The notes: a model not told the origin generated them from the sequence alone. A stretch of 64,000 nt of DNA from Desulfoscipio gibsoniae DSM 7213 (GCF_000233715.2 NC_021184.1:4646001-4710000); one strand, 5' to 3'. Numbered from the stretch's first letter, positions 1 through 9,934 are shown. A program made the numbers and translations.

Positions 1-671
1 GGCACCAGAAAGACGTCGCAGCCGGCCCCGCGGCAATCAGCCAGCAGGCGGGCTCTTTGTTCCGAAGGAAATGGCGGCACCAGCAAAACCGCATCTATTT
101 CTTCCAGCCATTCGTCCAGCTGATCAACTGATGTATAATCAATCACTTTATGTACTTTAAACCAGCCACGGGGGAAATCAATTACCTGCTCCAACAATTT
201 TTCTTTCTCTTCACGCGGGCCGATTATTAAAAGTCTGCGCAGGCCATGTATTTTTTTCTCCAGATACCAGCAGGCGTAGCGCCATAATGAGATCAACAGC
301 ATTTGCAAAATACTACTCAGCAGCAATACACTGCGGGGAAACGCAAAGCCGCGCAGCCAAAAGGTTAAAGACAGGGTTATCATAAATATCCCGGCGACAC
401 CGGTCAGCGACGCCCGCAAGACGCTCATATAGCCGTTGCGCCGTTTTTCGTAGAGGCCCAGGCCGCTGAAAATGACAATGGTGGCTATGCCCAGCCAGGG
501 GGCTATGTCCCAAAAAGGTTCTATATTATAATCCGGCACGTTGCCCCAAAAACGCAGTTCAAAAGCCAGAAATAAACCGGCGTTTACCCAAAAAGCATCC
601 AACAGCGCCAGAATATAGGGAGACAAAAATATATTTTTTTTCCTGGTCTGCTTTTGGTTTACTTTAAGCAT
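1..671 (-). CDS. Polyprenyl-phosphate sugar phosphotransferase, N-terminal part (cut by window edge)
   Basis: Open frame from an ATG at 671 running off the left edge; 223 codons are visible and the C-terminus is outside. The protein begins with about four hydrophobic segments (for example LSPYILALLDAFWVNAG and SVLLLSSILQMLLISLWRY), then a Rossmann-like segment (LRRLLIIGPREEKEKLL). This order is the N-terminal membrane plus nucleotide-binding region of exopolysaccharide sugar transferases (WbaP/WcaJ type), which put the first sugar phosphate on undecaprenyl phosphate. The catalytic C-terminal domain cannot be seen, so a CapD-like dehydratase, which shares this N-terminal architecture, is the alternative. 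It lies 5 bases after a glycosyltransferase gene in what looks like one exopolysaccharide operon. Confidence 0.7.
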   Translation of the reverse strand, partial: MLKVNQKQTRKKNIFLSPYILALLDAFWVNAGLFLAFELRFWGNVPDYNIEPFWDIAPWLGIATIVIFSGLGLYEKRRNGYMSVLRASLTGVAGIFMITLSLTFWLRGFAFPRSVLLLSSILQMLLISLWRYACWYLEKKIHGLRRLLIIGPREEKEKLLEQVIDFPRGWFKVHKVIDYTSVDQLDEWLEEIDAVLLVPPFPSEQRARLLADCRGAGCDVFLV

Positions 672-676
672 GGAAT

Positions 677-1807
677 TTACCAATCCTTTGATTTATTTAA
701 TACCTGGTTATATACCATGGCTGTTTTAGCCAGCATGGCTTGTAGAGAAAAATTTTGCCGGTACCTGCTGTAGCCGTTTTGCCCCATCGCCAGGCGCCAC
801 CCGGGGTTATCTATCAGCTCCTGCAACCGGGCTTGTAAATTTGCCATGTCATTGCGATTGACCAGGAAGCCGGTTTCTTCATCTACTACCGCTTCATTGA
901 TCCCGCCCACATCGGTGGCAATTACGGGCAGGCAGGCCCGCATAGCCTCCAGGATACTAATGGGAAAACCCTCCCATTGAGAAATCAGCACGAAAATATG
1001 CGCCCTGGCCAGCAGTGCCGGAACATCGTTTCTGGCACCCAAAAAATTGACCTTGTCCTCCAGTCCCAGCCCGGCGGCTGTTTCCCTGCACTTTTCCCAC
1101 AGCGGGCCATCTCCTACCAAGTCCAGCTGATAATTTTTATCCGCCGGCAGTGCACCGAGAGCCTGCAAAAGCAACTGTTGATCCTTTTGTTTTGAAAAAC
1201 GGGCCACCATGATTAAACGCACCGGATTGGCACCATTGGGACGGGCCCGGTATTTATTTCCAATGTCGGATGCTCCATTATGAATGGTTACCAGCTTTTC
1301 CGCCCGCCCCACACCATATTGCAGGGCCAGCAGCCGGTCATATTCCGAAACGCAGATTATTCTATCAGCCCAGCGGGCGGCCAGCCGCTCAATCTGCCGA
1401 TAAAGCTGCCTTTGCCGACCGGGCACCCCCTCGGTAAAGGCCCAGCCATGGGCCGTAAATATAGCGGGAATGCCGCAAAGGCGGGCGGCCAATCGACCCA
1501 GGATGCCCGCCTTGCTGGAGTGTATGCATATTAAATCAGGCCTTACACTGTTTATAAGCTTGATTACCTGTATTATACACTGTATGTCGGTACGCGGAGA
1601 TATTGGCCTGATCAGGCTGGGTACCCGGTAAACCGGTATATTTTGTTCCTTGAGATTGTTCCAGAGAGGCCCACCTGTACCCATAGCCACATGCATATCA
1701 AACTGCTGCCGCAGGTTGGTCGCTAAATCATAAACATGTGTTTGCGCGCCACCCGCCTGGCCGTTAGTAATTAAATGCATGATTCTTTTACGTTGTACAA
1801 TATGCAA
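677..1807 (-). CDS. Glycosyltransferase family 4 (GT-B fold)
   Basis: About 376 residues. The start HLITNGQAGGAQTHVYDLA is the donor-side glycine loop of GT4 enzymes. The C-terminal half has VARFSKQKDQQLLLQAL, HIFVLISQWEGFPISILEAMRACLPVIATDVGGINEAV, the EX7E region that binds the nucleotide-sugar donor. The probable role is adding a sugar to a lipid-linked exopolysaccharide repeat at the inner face of the membrane; donor and acceptor are unknown. The frame opens at a GTG at 1816, but AGGTGATC, a perfect anti-Shine-Dalgarno match, overlaps that codon, so the in-frame TTG at 1807 (8 bases after AGG) is preferred; an ATG at 1780 is also possible. It starts 21 bases after the upstream ligase/TPR gene. 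Confidence 0.88.
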   Translation of the reverse strand: MHIVQRKRIMHLITNGQAGGAQTHVYDLATNLRQQFDMHVAMGTGGPLWNNLKEQNIPVYRVPSLIRPISPRTDIQCIIQVIKLINSVRPDLICIHSSKAGILGRLAARLCGIPAIFTAHGWAFTEGVPGRQRQLYRQIERLAARWADRIICVSEYDRLLALQYGVGRAEKLVTIHNGASDIGNKYRARPNGANPVRLIMVARFSKQKDQQLLLQALGALPADKNYQLDLVGDGPLWEKCRETAAGLGLEDKVNFLGARNDVPALLARAHIFVLISQWEGFPISILEAMRACLPVIATDVGGINEAVVDEETGFLVNRNDMANLQARLQELIDNPGWRLAMGQNGYSRYRQNFSLQAMLAKTAMVYNQVLNKSKDW

Positions 1808-1828
1808 AAGGATCACCTGAAAGGATTA

Positions 1829-4237
1829 TTATTTAAGCACGGGCAATTTTTTAACCTTTTCAAACTCCGCCGATGCATTAGGCATTAATTGTTCGGCCTG
1901 GCTGCGCAGTTCCATAGCCCGGCTGGTTTGCCCCTTTTTATCCGCTGCCAGTGAAAGCCACAACAACGCCCGGCCGCGAATATCCCGGCTGTCGCTTTTT
2001 GCCGCCACCTGCAGCAGTTTTTCGGCCTGATTATACTCACCCAACTGGTACTTGGCCGCACCGGCTGCAAAAAGCATAGTCTCGGTGGAGGTTAACGGAG
2101 GACCGTCCCGCCACATTTTTTTGTACTGAGCGGGCAGGTTATCCATGATAGTTTGCAGCTGATCGGGCAGCGCGGCAGCCTTGGCCAGAAGATTTCCGGC
2201 CGCCTGATTCTCACCATCGTTCAGCAAGGCATACCCGGCTGAAAAATATTTACCGGCCAGGGCATCATACCACTGTATTTGGTACGGGGACAGCGATGCC
2301 GCCTTTTCCGCCTGTTCTGCGGCCAGTTCATATTGACCGGCTGACAGGGCCGCTTCGGCCAGGGTGTTACGATTTGACGAACTGTAGGGACTCAATGCAA
2401 CAGCCTGGCGGGCCTGGGCCAAAGATTGGTCATAGTCCCCTCCGGCCAGGTAGAGCTTGGATAAAGTAAGGCGATAACCGGCGCTAAATGGATTATATGA
2501 GGCGGCTTTTTGTATGTAGGTAAGACTTTTGTCAGTTTGCCCCACTTTCAAATACCTTTCAGACATCCAGGCGAAGTGGTTGGCCAGGGCCAGCATCAAA
2601 GCGCCTGTAAAAATGAACAATGAAACCACTGATACCGCGAACATTTGCCACCGGCCATATTGTTTGTTCATCGTATATTGTTGCTGAGCCTCCCGGTCGG
2701 CGGCATCTTTTTCGAGCCGGCGGTTTAAGCTATCAATAATGCCCAGGGTAGTCCACAACACCAGCGCTAAAGCTGCCAGGGACAAATCAAAATCCATGCC
2801 GGCGTGCCCGGCAATGACCATAAATACAGCGGCTAATAGCCAGGTGATTTTAAACAACTCAGGGTTATCCCGACGCTTATTATATATCTTATAGATATAA
2901 TAAACAGCTGTTAACCAGATACCGGCCACCGCCAGCAATCCAAGCAATCCCGTTTCCACCCCTACCTGGAAATAATAACTGTGTACCTGGTTGGAGTTGT
3001 ACAGGTAATCCTGAAAAGAGCGATAGGCTTCTTCCCAACCGCCGCCACCCCAACCCAAAAGGGGTCTGGCTTTAAACATTTCCACAGCGTCTTTTACAAA
3101 ATACATCCTCTCAATGGCGTTCTGGAGGAAACTAAAGCCGCTAAATTTTTGTATAATCGCCTGTTGAGTGGTTAGCCAAATTCCCCCGCCGGCCAGGCCC
3201 AGGGCGAATAAACAGCCAAAAGCCAGGTTGCACTTGCCGGCATTTAAACGGGTCAACAGACCTCTGTGCGCAAGCATGTATAGCACTTGACCGCACAATA
3301 CCAGCACCAGCCCGCCGAACATCCAGAGCCAGGCGGTTCCGTAATGTTTATCCAAAGTCAATTGAATAAACCTATCCATACACAGGTAACCCACTGCCCC
3401 CGTAAAAGCAGTATGCAACACTACGGACAATCGCTGTCCGGCACCCAAACCGGCAAGATATATTAAGAATACAAGTCCAAAGGCCAGCAGCCCGCCCCGG
3501 GATTTGGTACCCAGCAGTACTGCCAGCAGCAGGTAGTTACCACAAGCGTATAAAAACTCCGAACCAATATACCGGTATAACCGGGCTGAAAATAAAGCGC
3601 TCAAATCCCTTCCCGCACCGGCGTTATGAGCACGGGTTCGGCACCACAGGTATATTCCGATAAAAAACACTGCCGCCAGGTAACTGGCCAGCGCATTGGG
3701 ATATTGAAATGTAGAATAAATACGCCCCTGCAAAAATGCATCATTATAATAGATAAGCTCCGTAGCCGCCAGCAGACCAACCAACGCCACACCAACAGCT
3801 CCCAGATAGATTACCTGCAGCAGTCGATGCACATCTTCCCTGTTTCGCACCAGCCGGGAAGCCGACCAGTAAGCAAGGAAGTATAGTATATTCTTAATAA
3901 TTTCGTTAATGGCCAGTCCCTTGTTCACTGCCGTAAAAGTGGATAATATATATACTACAGGCAGGGCCAGGGCAAAATAGTCCAGCGGCCCGCTTAGTAT
4001 TTTATTTTCCTTTTGGGTCCAACACCATAAACAGGCCAGCCAAAAAACCAGCACGGCAAGCATAAGCACTTTTTGCTGCTCCGCCGGGAAAAAGAGCCCC
4101 CACAAAAATGGCGGGAATAACAGCAGCAGAGCAAAGCCCCAAAAGGCTGTCTGATGCAATGCGGCAGAGGTAAACTGCTCGGGATTACTTTTTTCCTCAG
4201 TCAGGGTGGTTCTGTTTTTTTTCTTTTTGGCACTCAC
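1829..4237 (-). CDS. O-antigen ligase/polymerase-like membrane protein with C-terminal TPR repeats
   Basis: 802 residues. Roughly residues 30-525 are polytopic membrane with the O-antigen ligase (Wzy_C) signature around EMFKARPLLGWGGGGWEEAYRSFQDY and VHSYYFQVGVETGLLGLLA, the external loop with conserved His and Arg. After a last membrane segment (about 545-565) the C-terminal 230 residues are TPR-like helical repeats (KSLTYIQKAASYNPFSAGYRLTLSKLYLAGGDYDQSLAQARQAV). In Gram-positive bacteria such proteins polymerise exopolysaccharide or attach glycan to a protein or lipid acceptor. First gene of the operon with the glycosyltransferase and sugar transferase that follow. Whether it polymerises or ligates cannot be told from sequence. 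Confidence 0.85.
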   Translation of the reverse strand: MSAKKKKNRTTLTEEKSNPEQFTSAALHQTAFWGFALLLLFPPFLWGLFFPAEQQKVLMLAVLVFWLACLWCWTQKENKILSGPLDYFALALPVVYILSTFTAVNKGLAINEIIKNILYFLAYWSASRLVRNREDVHRLLQVIYLGAVGVALVGLLAATELIYYNDAFLQGRIYSTFQYPNALASYLAAVFFIGIYLWCRTRAHNAGAGRDLSALFSARLYRYIGSEFLYACGNYLLLAVLLGTKSRGGLLAFGLVFLIYLAGLGAGQRLSVVLHTAFTGAVGYLCMDRFIQLTLDKHYGTAWLWMFGGLVLVLCGQVLYMLAHRGLLTRLNAGKCNLAFGCLFALGLAGGGIWLTTQQAIIQKFSGFSFLQNAIERMYFVKDAVEMFKARPLLGWGGGGWEEAYRSFQDYLYNSNQVHSYYFQVGVETGLLGLLAVAGIWLTAVYYIYKIYNKRRDNPELFKITWLLAAVFMVIAGHAGMDFDLSLAALALVLWTTLGIIDSLNRRLEKDAADREAQQQYTMNKQYGRWQMFAVSVVSLFIFTGALMLALANHFAWMSERYLKVGQTDKSLTYIQKAASYNPFSAGYRLTLSKLYLAGGDYDQSLAQARQAVALSPYSSSNRNTLAEAALSAGQYELAAEQAEKAASLSPYQIQWYDALAGKYFSAGYALLNDGENQAAGNLLAKAAALPDQLQTIMDNLPAQYKKMWRDGPPLTSTETMLFAAGAAKYQLGEYNQAEKLLQVAAKSDSRDIRGRALLWLSLAADKKGQTSRAMELRSQAEQLMPNASAEFEKVKKLPVLK

Positions 4238-4342
4238 TATACTTGCCTCTCATTTTTAAATATTACTAGGTACACACTTTTATTATTTTCTACATAATAT
4301 TAGATCCACCTGCCATAGTTAGACTTAAAAGATCGACATATT

Positions 4343-6025
4343 TTAGTTTGGCCGGGCGGCGGAATACTTTTGCATTTCTATAGCCCGCTGGGCTTCCACC
4401 CTTTTCTTACTTAACAAAAAAATCAGCGGCACCGCAAATAAAATGATTATTGTGCTCACGATAAAAGTGTCACCTATACCCAGTGCCATGGATTGCCTTT
4501 GCACTGATAGTGCAATTAGCGCCACCGAGCCATCCTGCCCGGATACCATGCCGGAGGCGGCCAGCTGGGTAGCCATCATCTGTATGGTATCGTGGGCCAC
4601 AGGGTTGGTAATGCTGGCGCTATCGGCCAACATTTGCGCGTGAAACACCTGCCTTTTAAGCATCACCCAGGTCAAAAAGGCAATGCCCATGGAAGCTGAA
4701 ATTTGCCGTACCAGGTTGTTAAATGCCGAAGCCCGGCCGGAGAGAAATGGCGGCAGTGTATTCATTCCCGCAGTGGTGACGGGCATCATCATCAGCCCCA
4801 TTCCAACCGCCCGGAGGGCCAGCATGCCCTGGAGCCAGTGATAGCTGGTATCCAAATTGATAACGTGCAATTTGTACGTGGTAATTATTAATATGGTAAT
4901 GCCGACGATACACAGGGGCAGGGCCCCTATTTTATCATAAAGGCGGCCGCTGATGGGCATCATGATGCCGCTCATTATCGCCATGGGCATAAGCAGCAGC
5001 CCGGTTTGCATGGGAGTAAGCCCCATCAGGTTTTGAGCATAAATGGGTATAAGAAAGATAGCCGCAAACAGGCCCATGGTCAGCATGGCGGTGGTAGCCT
5101 GGCTGGCTGCAAATACCGGGTTGCGCAGCAAACGTATATCCAGCATGGGCTGGGGCGTCTGCAGTTCCCACAGTACAAACAGCAGCAGCATGAAAAAGGC
5201 ACCTACCAGCAAGGTCACTATGTATTGGGAGGTCCACCCCTTGTCCTGCCCCTCGCTCAGGGCCAGCAGCAAGGCAAAGCAGCCCAGGCCGCTCAACATA
5301 AATCCGGGTATGTCAAATTTCAAGTCATGGCGAACATCGGTTTCTCTGAGAATCAGCCCTGCCAGGAAAATAACTATGATGCCGATGGGGATATTGATGG
5401 TAAATATGGTGTGCCAGGAGAAGTTGTCCACCAGGTAGCCGCCCGTGGTGGGTCCGATAGCCGGGGCCAGCATGGCGGTGATACCCCATACCCCTAAAGC
5501 AGTGCCCATTTTATGGGGCGGCACAATACGGAATATCATGGCCATGCTAACGGGAATCATCATACCCCCGCCAATTGCTTGCAGAACCCTAAAGGCTACC
5601 AGCGAATTATTGCTCCAAGCGAAGGCGCACAGCGCGGATCCAATGGTAAATGCCCCCAGCGTGTAAATATATAGCCGCTTGTAGCCGAAGCGGTCCCCCA
5701 GGTAGCCCGTCACGGGAATGACCACCCCGGAAACCAGCAGATATGCGGTCATCACCCATTGTATTTTTTCCGCACCCACTCCAAAAATGGACATCAACTT
5801 GGGCAGCGCAACGTTAACAATGCTGCTGTCCAGTATAGCCATAAAACCGCCCGCAATCAGGATAAATAATTGAGCCCAGGGGATCTGGCCGCCCGCAGTT
5901 TGACCCGGTGATCCCCCGCCCGGCGCACCGGACAGACCCGGTGGACCGGGCTTTGGAGTGCCGGGTGGTCCGGGGTTGCCTGGCGGGCCAGGCGGACCAG
6001 GCACACGTGGAACTTTATCGGACAT
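4343..6025 (-). CDS. DHA2-family MFS drug/proton antiporter (EmrB/QacA-like) with collagen-like N-terminal tail
   Basis: 560 residues. From about residue 50 it is a 14-segment MFS exporter: LDSSIVNVALPKLMSIF (motif of the DHA2 family), GYLGDRFGYKRLYIYTLGAFTIGSALCAFA (motif A) and VVIPVTGYLGDR. It should export amphipathic compounds by proton antiport. Residues 10-41 are unusual: Gly-X-Y triplets (GPPGPPGNPGPPG, then GPPGLSGAP) rich in proline, followed by a Gly/Ser linker. The start ATG overlaps the end of the adaptor gene by 11 bases, as in emrAB. Last gene of the MarR-headed efflux operon. The transporter assignment is firm; the role of the tail is unknown. Confidence 0.9.
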   Translation of the reverse strand: MSDKVPRVPGPPGPPGNPGPPGTPKPGPPGLSGAPGGGSPGQTAGGQIPWAQLFILIAGGFMAILDSSIVNVALPKLMSIFGVGAEKIQWVMTAYLLVSGVVIPVTGYLGDRFGYKRLYIYTLGAFTIGSALCAFAWSNNSLVAFRVLQAIGGGMMIPVSMAMIFRIVPPHKMGTALGVWGITAMLAPAIGPTTGGYLVDNFSWHTIFTINIPIGIIVIFLAGLILRETDVRHDLKFDIPGFMLSGLGCFALLLALSEGQDKGWTSQYIVTLLVGAFFMLLLFVLWELQTPQPMLDIRLLRNPVFAASQATTAMLTMGLFAAIFLIPIYAQNLMGLTPMQTGLLLMPMAIMSGIMMPISGRLYDKIGALPLCIVGITILIITTYKLHVINLDTSYHWLQGMLALRAVGMGLMMMPVTTAGMNTLPPFLSGRASAFNNLVRQISASMGIAFLTWVMLKRQVFHAQMLADSASITNPVAHDTIQMMATQLAASGMVSGQDGSVALIALSVQRQSMALGIGDTFIVSTIIILFAVPLIFLLSKKRVEAQRAIEMQKYSAARPN

Positions 6026-6650
6026 GGATTTTCACCTCGGCGTTGGTTCCGTAAATCAGCTGGGATTTATCCATTTCATCGAGCTTAATGCGCACCGGAA
6101 TGCGCTGCACCACTTTAGTAAAATTCCCCCCGGAATTTGCCTGAGACAGCAGAGAAAAGGTGGACAGGGTGGCTTCGCCGATAAAGTCCACCCGGCCAGT
6201 GATTACATGACCCGGCGTGCTGTCCAATTTAATGTCCACCTGCTGGCCGGCCTTAACTTTATGCAAATCCGTCTCTTCTATGTTGGCCGTAACGTAAAGT
6301 GCATCTGGCCTGACCACCATGACCACGGGCTGGCCTGCCGCTCCTATTTCTCCGGCATGGGCCAGTTTTTTGATCACCAGTCCGCTGACGGGAGAACGCA
6401 CCATGGTCAAATCGTTATTGCCACCGGCCGGCAGAGCAGTATCATCAAGCCTGGCAATAATCTGACCGGCCTGTACGGTATCACCCTCCGCCACCTTAAC
6501 GTCGAGGATTTCCCCGGAAATTTGCGGGCTTGCTTTATAGATATCTCCATCCACCTTGGCATCTTCCGTTGACACATAATGGATGTTGTTATACCAGTAA
6601 TACCACGTCACCCCGGCCAGGGTAATAATCATTAACATCAATACTACCAC
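6015..6650 (-). CDS. HlyD/EmrA-family membrane fusion protein, short form lacking the helical hairpin
   Basis: 211 residues from a GTG at 6650. It has one N-terminal membrane segment, the EmrA signature YVSTEDAKVDGDIYKASPQISGEI, the first lipoyl half (VAEGDTVQAGQIIARLDD), the second half (VRSPVSGLVIKKLAHAGEIGAAGQPVVMVV) and beta-barrel ADLHKVKAGQQVDIKLDS-like sequence. The long coiled-coil hairpin that normally separates the lipoyl halves is replaced by about ten residues (ALPAGGNNDL). The adaptor should work with the MFS pump encoded 11 bases into its end. No ribosome site precedes the GTG; the frame stays open upstream (basic residues KKRRRGRWPIKNKKA), and an ATT preceded by GGGGGCGATGG at about 6671 is a possible non-standard start. 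Confidence 0.82.
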   Translation of the reverse strand: MVVLMLMIITLAGVTWYYWYNNIHYVSTEDAKVDGDIYKASPQISGEILDVKVAEGDTVQAGQIIARLDDTALPAGGNNDLTMVRSPVSGLVIKKLAHAGEIGAAGQPVVMVVRPDALYVTANIEETDLHKVKAGQQVDIKLDSTPGHVITGRVDFIGEATLSTFSLLSQANSGGNFTKVVQRIPVRIKLDEMDKSQLIYGTNAEVKIHVR

Positions 6651-6789
6651 TATGGCTTTTTTATTTTTAATAGGCCATCGCCCCCGTCTTCGCTTTTTTA
6701 GTTACAGAAAAATATCGAATATCAAAAAGGGGAAAGGTCATTAAATAATTAACAGGACCCCTTTCCCCTTAACCAACTAATTAAACTGT

Positions 6790-9700
6790 TTATGCTGTTT
6801 CGTTGGCGTGCTTCTTTCTTTTAAACAATTTTAAACTAAATTTATTACTGAAATCATCCATTAATGTATACACCACCGGCACCAAAACAAGGGTAATCAG
6901 TGTGGAGAACAGCAGTCCGCCCACCACCACCGTAGCCAGCGGGGCCTGTGATTCCGCACCTTCACCGATACCCAGGGCCATGGGAAACATGGCCATGACA
7001 GTACATAAAGCCGTCATTAAAATCGGCCGCAGACGTGTGGGGCCGGCTTTTAAAATGGCCTCATTCCGCTCCAGACCGCGATGCCGGAGAATATTGACAT
7101 AGTCAACCAACACGATGGCATTTTTAACCACAATACCCACCAGCATAATCACTCCAATAAAGGCCGTTACACTGAAAGTCCGGCCGGAGATCAACAAGGA
7201 AAGCACCACCCCGGTCAGAGTTACCGGCACGGAGAACATAATCACAAAGGGGTACATTAAGGATTCAAACTGAGCCACCATGACCAAATAAACCAGAATT
7301 ATGGCCAGGACCAAAACCAATCCCAGAGTACCAAAAGTTTCGGCCATCTGCTCCTGCTCCCCGCCAAATTCCACAAGGTAGCCGGAGGGCATATTTATAT
7401 CCGCCATACCCCGCTCAATATCCTGTGTTACACTGCGCAGATCGCGTCCGGCCAGTTGAGAAGTTATCGTGACAATACGGGCCTGATTTTCACGATCAAT
7501 AGTATTGGGGCCCTGGTCCTGATTAAGTTCCGCCACCTGGCTCAAGGGAATCAACGTACCCGCCGGCGTCGCCAGATTCAAGCCGGACAGTTCACTTTGG
7601 GTAAACTCATTAAACTCATGATTGGTTTTATGCAACTGCACCCGAATATCCACTTCTTCACCGCCCACCCGGTAACGAGTGGCCACAGTACCGTCAATGG
7701 CCGTACGCACTGCGGAAGATACCTCGGACAGGCTTAAACCGTACATGGAGGCCCGGTCCCTGTTCACCACCACGTGCAGTTCGGGACGCCCCTCTTCCAA
7801 ACTGCTGGACACCTCACGGGTGCCGGGCACCTGCTCTACTACCGCGGCTACCTCGTCGCCCAGCTGAGCCAGGACATCCAGGTTATCACCCCTGATTTTA
7901 ATTTCTACCGGTGCAGTGGGGGTACCCATGCCTGATTCCATGGCCGAAACATTAATGTCCGCGCCGGGAATATCTTTTAGTTCAGCGCTTAATTGATTGG
8001 CCAGATCATCGGAAGTTATCTCCCTTTCGGCTTGATCTACCAACTTTAAGATCACTTGTCCCTTATCCGAACTGTCTCCTTCGATCATTGATCCGCCGCT
8101 GCCAACAAGACAGGAGACACTATCAATGGCCGGCCTGTTTTCCACCACACGCTCAATATCGGTGAGTACCCGGTTGGTTTCATCCAACGAGGTTCCCTTG
8201 GGCATTTTCACGTCAATAGTCACATAACCCTGATCCGTACCGGGCATAAATTCCATCCCTACAATGGGTATGGCAAAAAGAGACAGGACAAATATTGCCA
8301 CCACCGCCAGTATGGTCAGCTTACGTCGTTTCAAGGCAACTTGCAAAAGGCGGCGGTAATAATCGTCCAGCTGATTAAACCACCGTTCTGATGCGCGGTA
8401 CAAACGCTGCATACCACGGGTTTTTTCTTGATTGCTGACTGCCTGCTCCTCCCGGCCGGTTTTAGACGTGTTTAACCAGCGGGAAGCCAGCAGAGGCACT
8501 ATGGTGATAGCTACCGCCAGCGAAGCCAGTATGCAAAAACTGATGCTCAGCGCCATCGGTGTAAAAAGTTGAGCAGCCAGGCCTTCCGCAAAAATAAAGG
8601 GTACAAACACCGCTACCACCGTCAAGGACGAGGCAATAACCGCCGACCCCACCTCATCCGTGGCCTGCCGGGACGCGGTAACCCGGTCCAACCCAGCCTC
8701 GTTATGCCGGACGATATTTTCCAATACCACAATGGCATCGTCAACAATTAAGCCCACACCTAAAGCCAAACCGCCTAAAGTAATCACATTGAGGGTCATA
8801 TCGCCAAAATATAACAGCACAAAAGCACCAATAATGGAGATAGGTATAGATGTTGATATAATCAGAGTGCTGCGGAAATTGCGCAAAAAAATTAAAACCA
8901 TAAATATAGCCAGTGTACCGCCTATTACTGCGTGTTCAGCTAAACTACTAATGGATTCCTCAATAAATTCCGACTGATCCATAACAATTTGAAAGTCAAC
9001 GGAAGGCAGTTCTTGCTCCAGCTTCTCCAGTTCCGCCTTGACTTCCCGGGCCGCTGCCACCGTATTGCCACCACTTTGTTTGTTTATCATCAGCATCATG
9101 CCCGGTTGGCCATTAACCCGGCCGATCTGGGTAACTTCTTTCTGCCCGTCCACCACTTCAGCAACGTCGCTCAAGTATACCGGGGATCCACCGAAGTTAC
9201 CCACCACTACACTGCGAATCTGATCCAGGTTTTCAAATTCACCGGTCACCCGCAAAAGTAAATCATTGCGGCCCTCCCGGACAGTACCTGCGGAAACATT
9301 CCTGTTATCACTGCCCAGGACAGCGGTAAGGGCATTTAAGCTCAGGCCATAACCATCCAGTTTGACGGGATCTGCCTGAATCTGGATTTCTCTTTCCCAA
9401 CCGCCCATATAATAAACACTGGCCACACCATTTACCCGTTCCAACCGGGGCTGAATGATGTCATCCACTGTTTGCTTGAGCTGCATGGGATCCGAACTGT
9501 TTACTGCCAAATATAATATGGGCATCATAGATAGGTCCGCTTTAATAACAACCGGTGCATCCGCTTCCTCGGGCAGGGCGTCGCGAACCAAATCAATTTT
9601 TTCCCGAATTTCCAGCGAAGCGGCATCCATATCCGCTCCCCAGTCTAACATAACCATTACCGTAGAACTGCCCGTCATACTTGTCGAAGAAATGGTATCC

Positions 9701-9930
9701 AAATCGCTTACCGCACTGAGTACCGATTCTATAGGTTTAGTGATCTGTTCTTCAATTTCTTCCGGGCCCACCCCTGTATAACTGGTCATTACCAGCGCAA
9801 CGGGTAATTCCATTTCGGGGTACAAGTCAATGCTCAACTGGGAAAAAGATACCGCCCCCAGCAAGAGCACTATGGTTACACATACCAAAATCAGCATCGG
9901 CCGCTTTATAGAAACATCGGTAATTTTCAT
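6790..9930 (-). CDS. RND multidrug efflux permease (AcrB/HAE1 family)
   Basis: 1046 residues, full length for the family. TM4 has the proton-relay pair in GVGLIVDDAIVVLENIV and TM10 the partner lysine in VGIVVKNAIVLVDYV. The N-terminus (MKITDVSIKRPMLILVCVTIVLLLGAVSF) and two large periplasmic-type loops are typical. It pumps hydrophobic or amphipathic compounds using the proton gradient. It starts 4 bases after the lipoprotein adaptor gene and precedes the EmrA/EmrB-like pair. A TolC-like gene lies about 3 kb further upstream but not in the same transcription unit, so a tripartite pump is possible but not shown. Confidence 0.95.
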   Translation of the reverse strand: MKITDVSIKRPMLILVCVTIVLLLGAVSFSQLSIDLYPEMELPVALVMTSYTGVGPEEIEEQITKPIESVLSAVSDLDTISSTSMTGSSTVMVMLDWGADMDAASLEIREKIDLVRDALPEEADAPVVIKADLSMMPILYLAVNSSDPMQLKQTVDDIIQPRLERVNGVASVYYMGGWEREIQIQADPVKLDGYGLSLNALTAVLGSDNRNVSAGTVREGRNDLLLRVTGEFENLDQIRSVVVGNFGGSPVYLSDVAEVVDGQKEVTQIGRVNGQPGMMLMINKQSGGNTVAAAREVKAELEKLEQELPSVDFQIVMDQSEFIEESISSLAEHAVIGGTLAIFMVLIFLRNFRSTLIISTSIPISIIGAFVLLYFGDMTLNVITLGGLALGVGLIVDDAIVVLENIVRHNEAGLDRVTASRQATDEVGSAVIASSLTVVAVFVPFIFAEGLAAQLFTPMALSISFCILASLAVAITIVPLLASRWLNTSKTGREEQAVSNQEKTRGMQRLYRASERWFNQLDDYYRRLLQVALKRRKLTILAVVAIFVLSLFAIPIVGMEFMPGTDQGYVTIDVKMPKGTSLDETNRVLTDIERVVENRPAIDSVSCLVGSGGSMIEGDSSDKGQVILKLVDQAEREITSDDLANQLSAELKDIPGADINVSAMESGMGTPTAPVEIKIRGDNLDVLAQLGDEVAAVVEQVPGTREVSSSLEEGRPELHVVVNRDRASMYGLSLSEVSSAVRTAIDGTVATRYRVGGEEVDIRVQLHKTNHEFNEFTQSELSGLNLATPAGTLIPLSQVAELNQDQGPNTIDRENQARIVTITSQLAGRDLRSVTQDIERGMADINMPSGYLVEFGGEQEQMAETFGTLGLVLVLAIILVYLVMVAQFESLMYPFVIMFSVPVTLTGVVLSLLISGRTFSVTAFIGVIMLVGIVVKNAIVLVDYVNILRHRGLERNEAILKAGPTRLRPILMTALCTVMAMFPMALGIGEGAESQAPLATVVVGGLLFSTLITLVLVPVVYTLMDDFSNKFSLKLFKRKKHANETA

Positions 9931-9934
9931 ATAA

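Noticed and set aside
5006-5497. Long plus-strand ORFs opposite the MFS, RND, subtilase and mbl genes (for example 163, 255 and 234 codons)
   Set aside because: They mirror the codon pattern of clear genes on the other strand, have no ribosome sites and no recognisable protein features.
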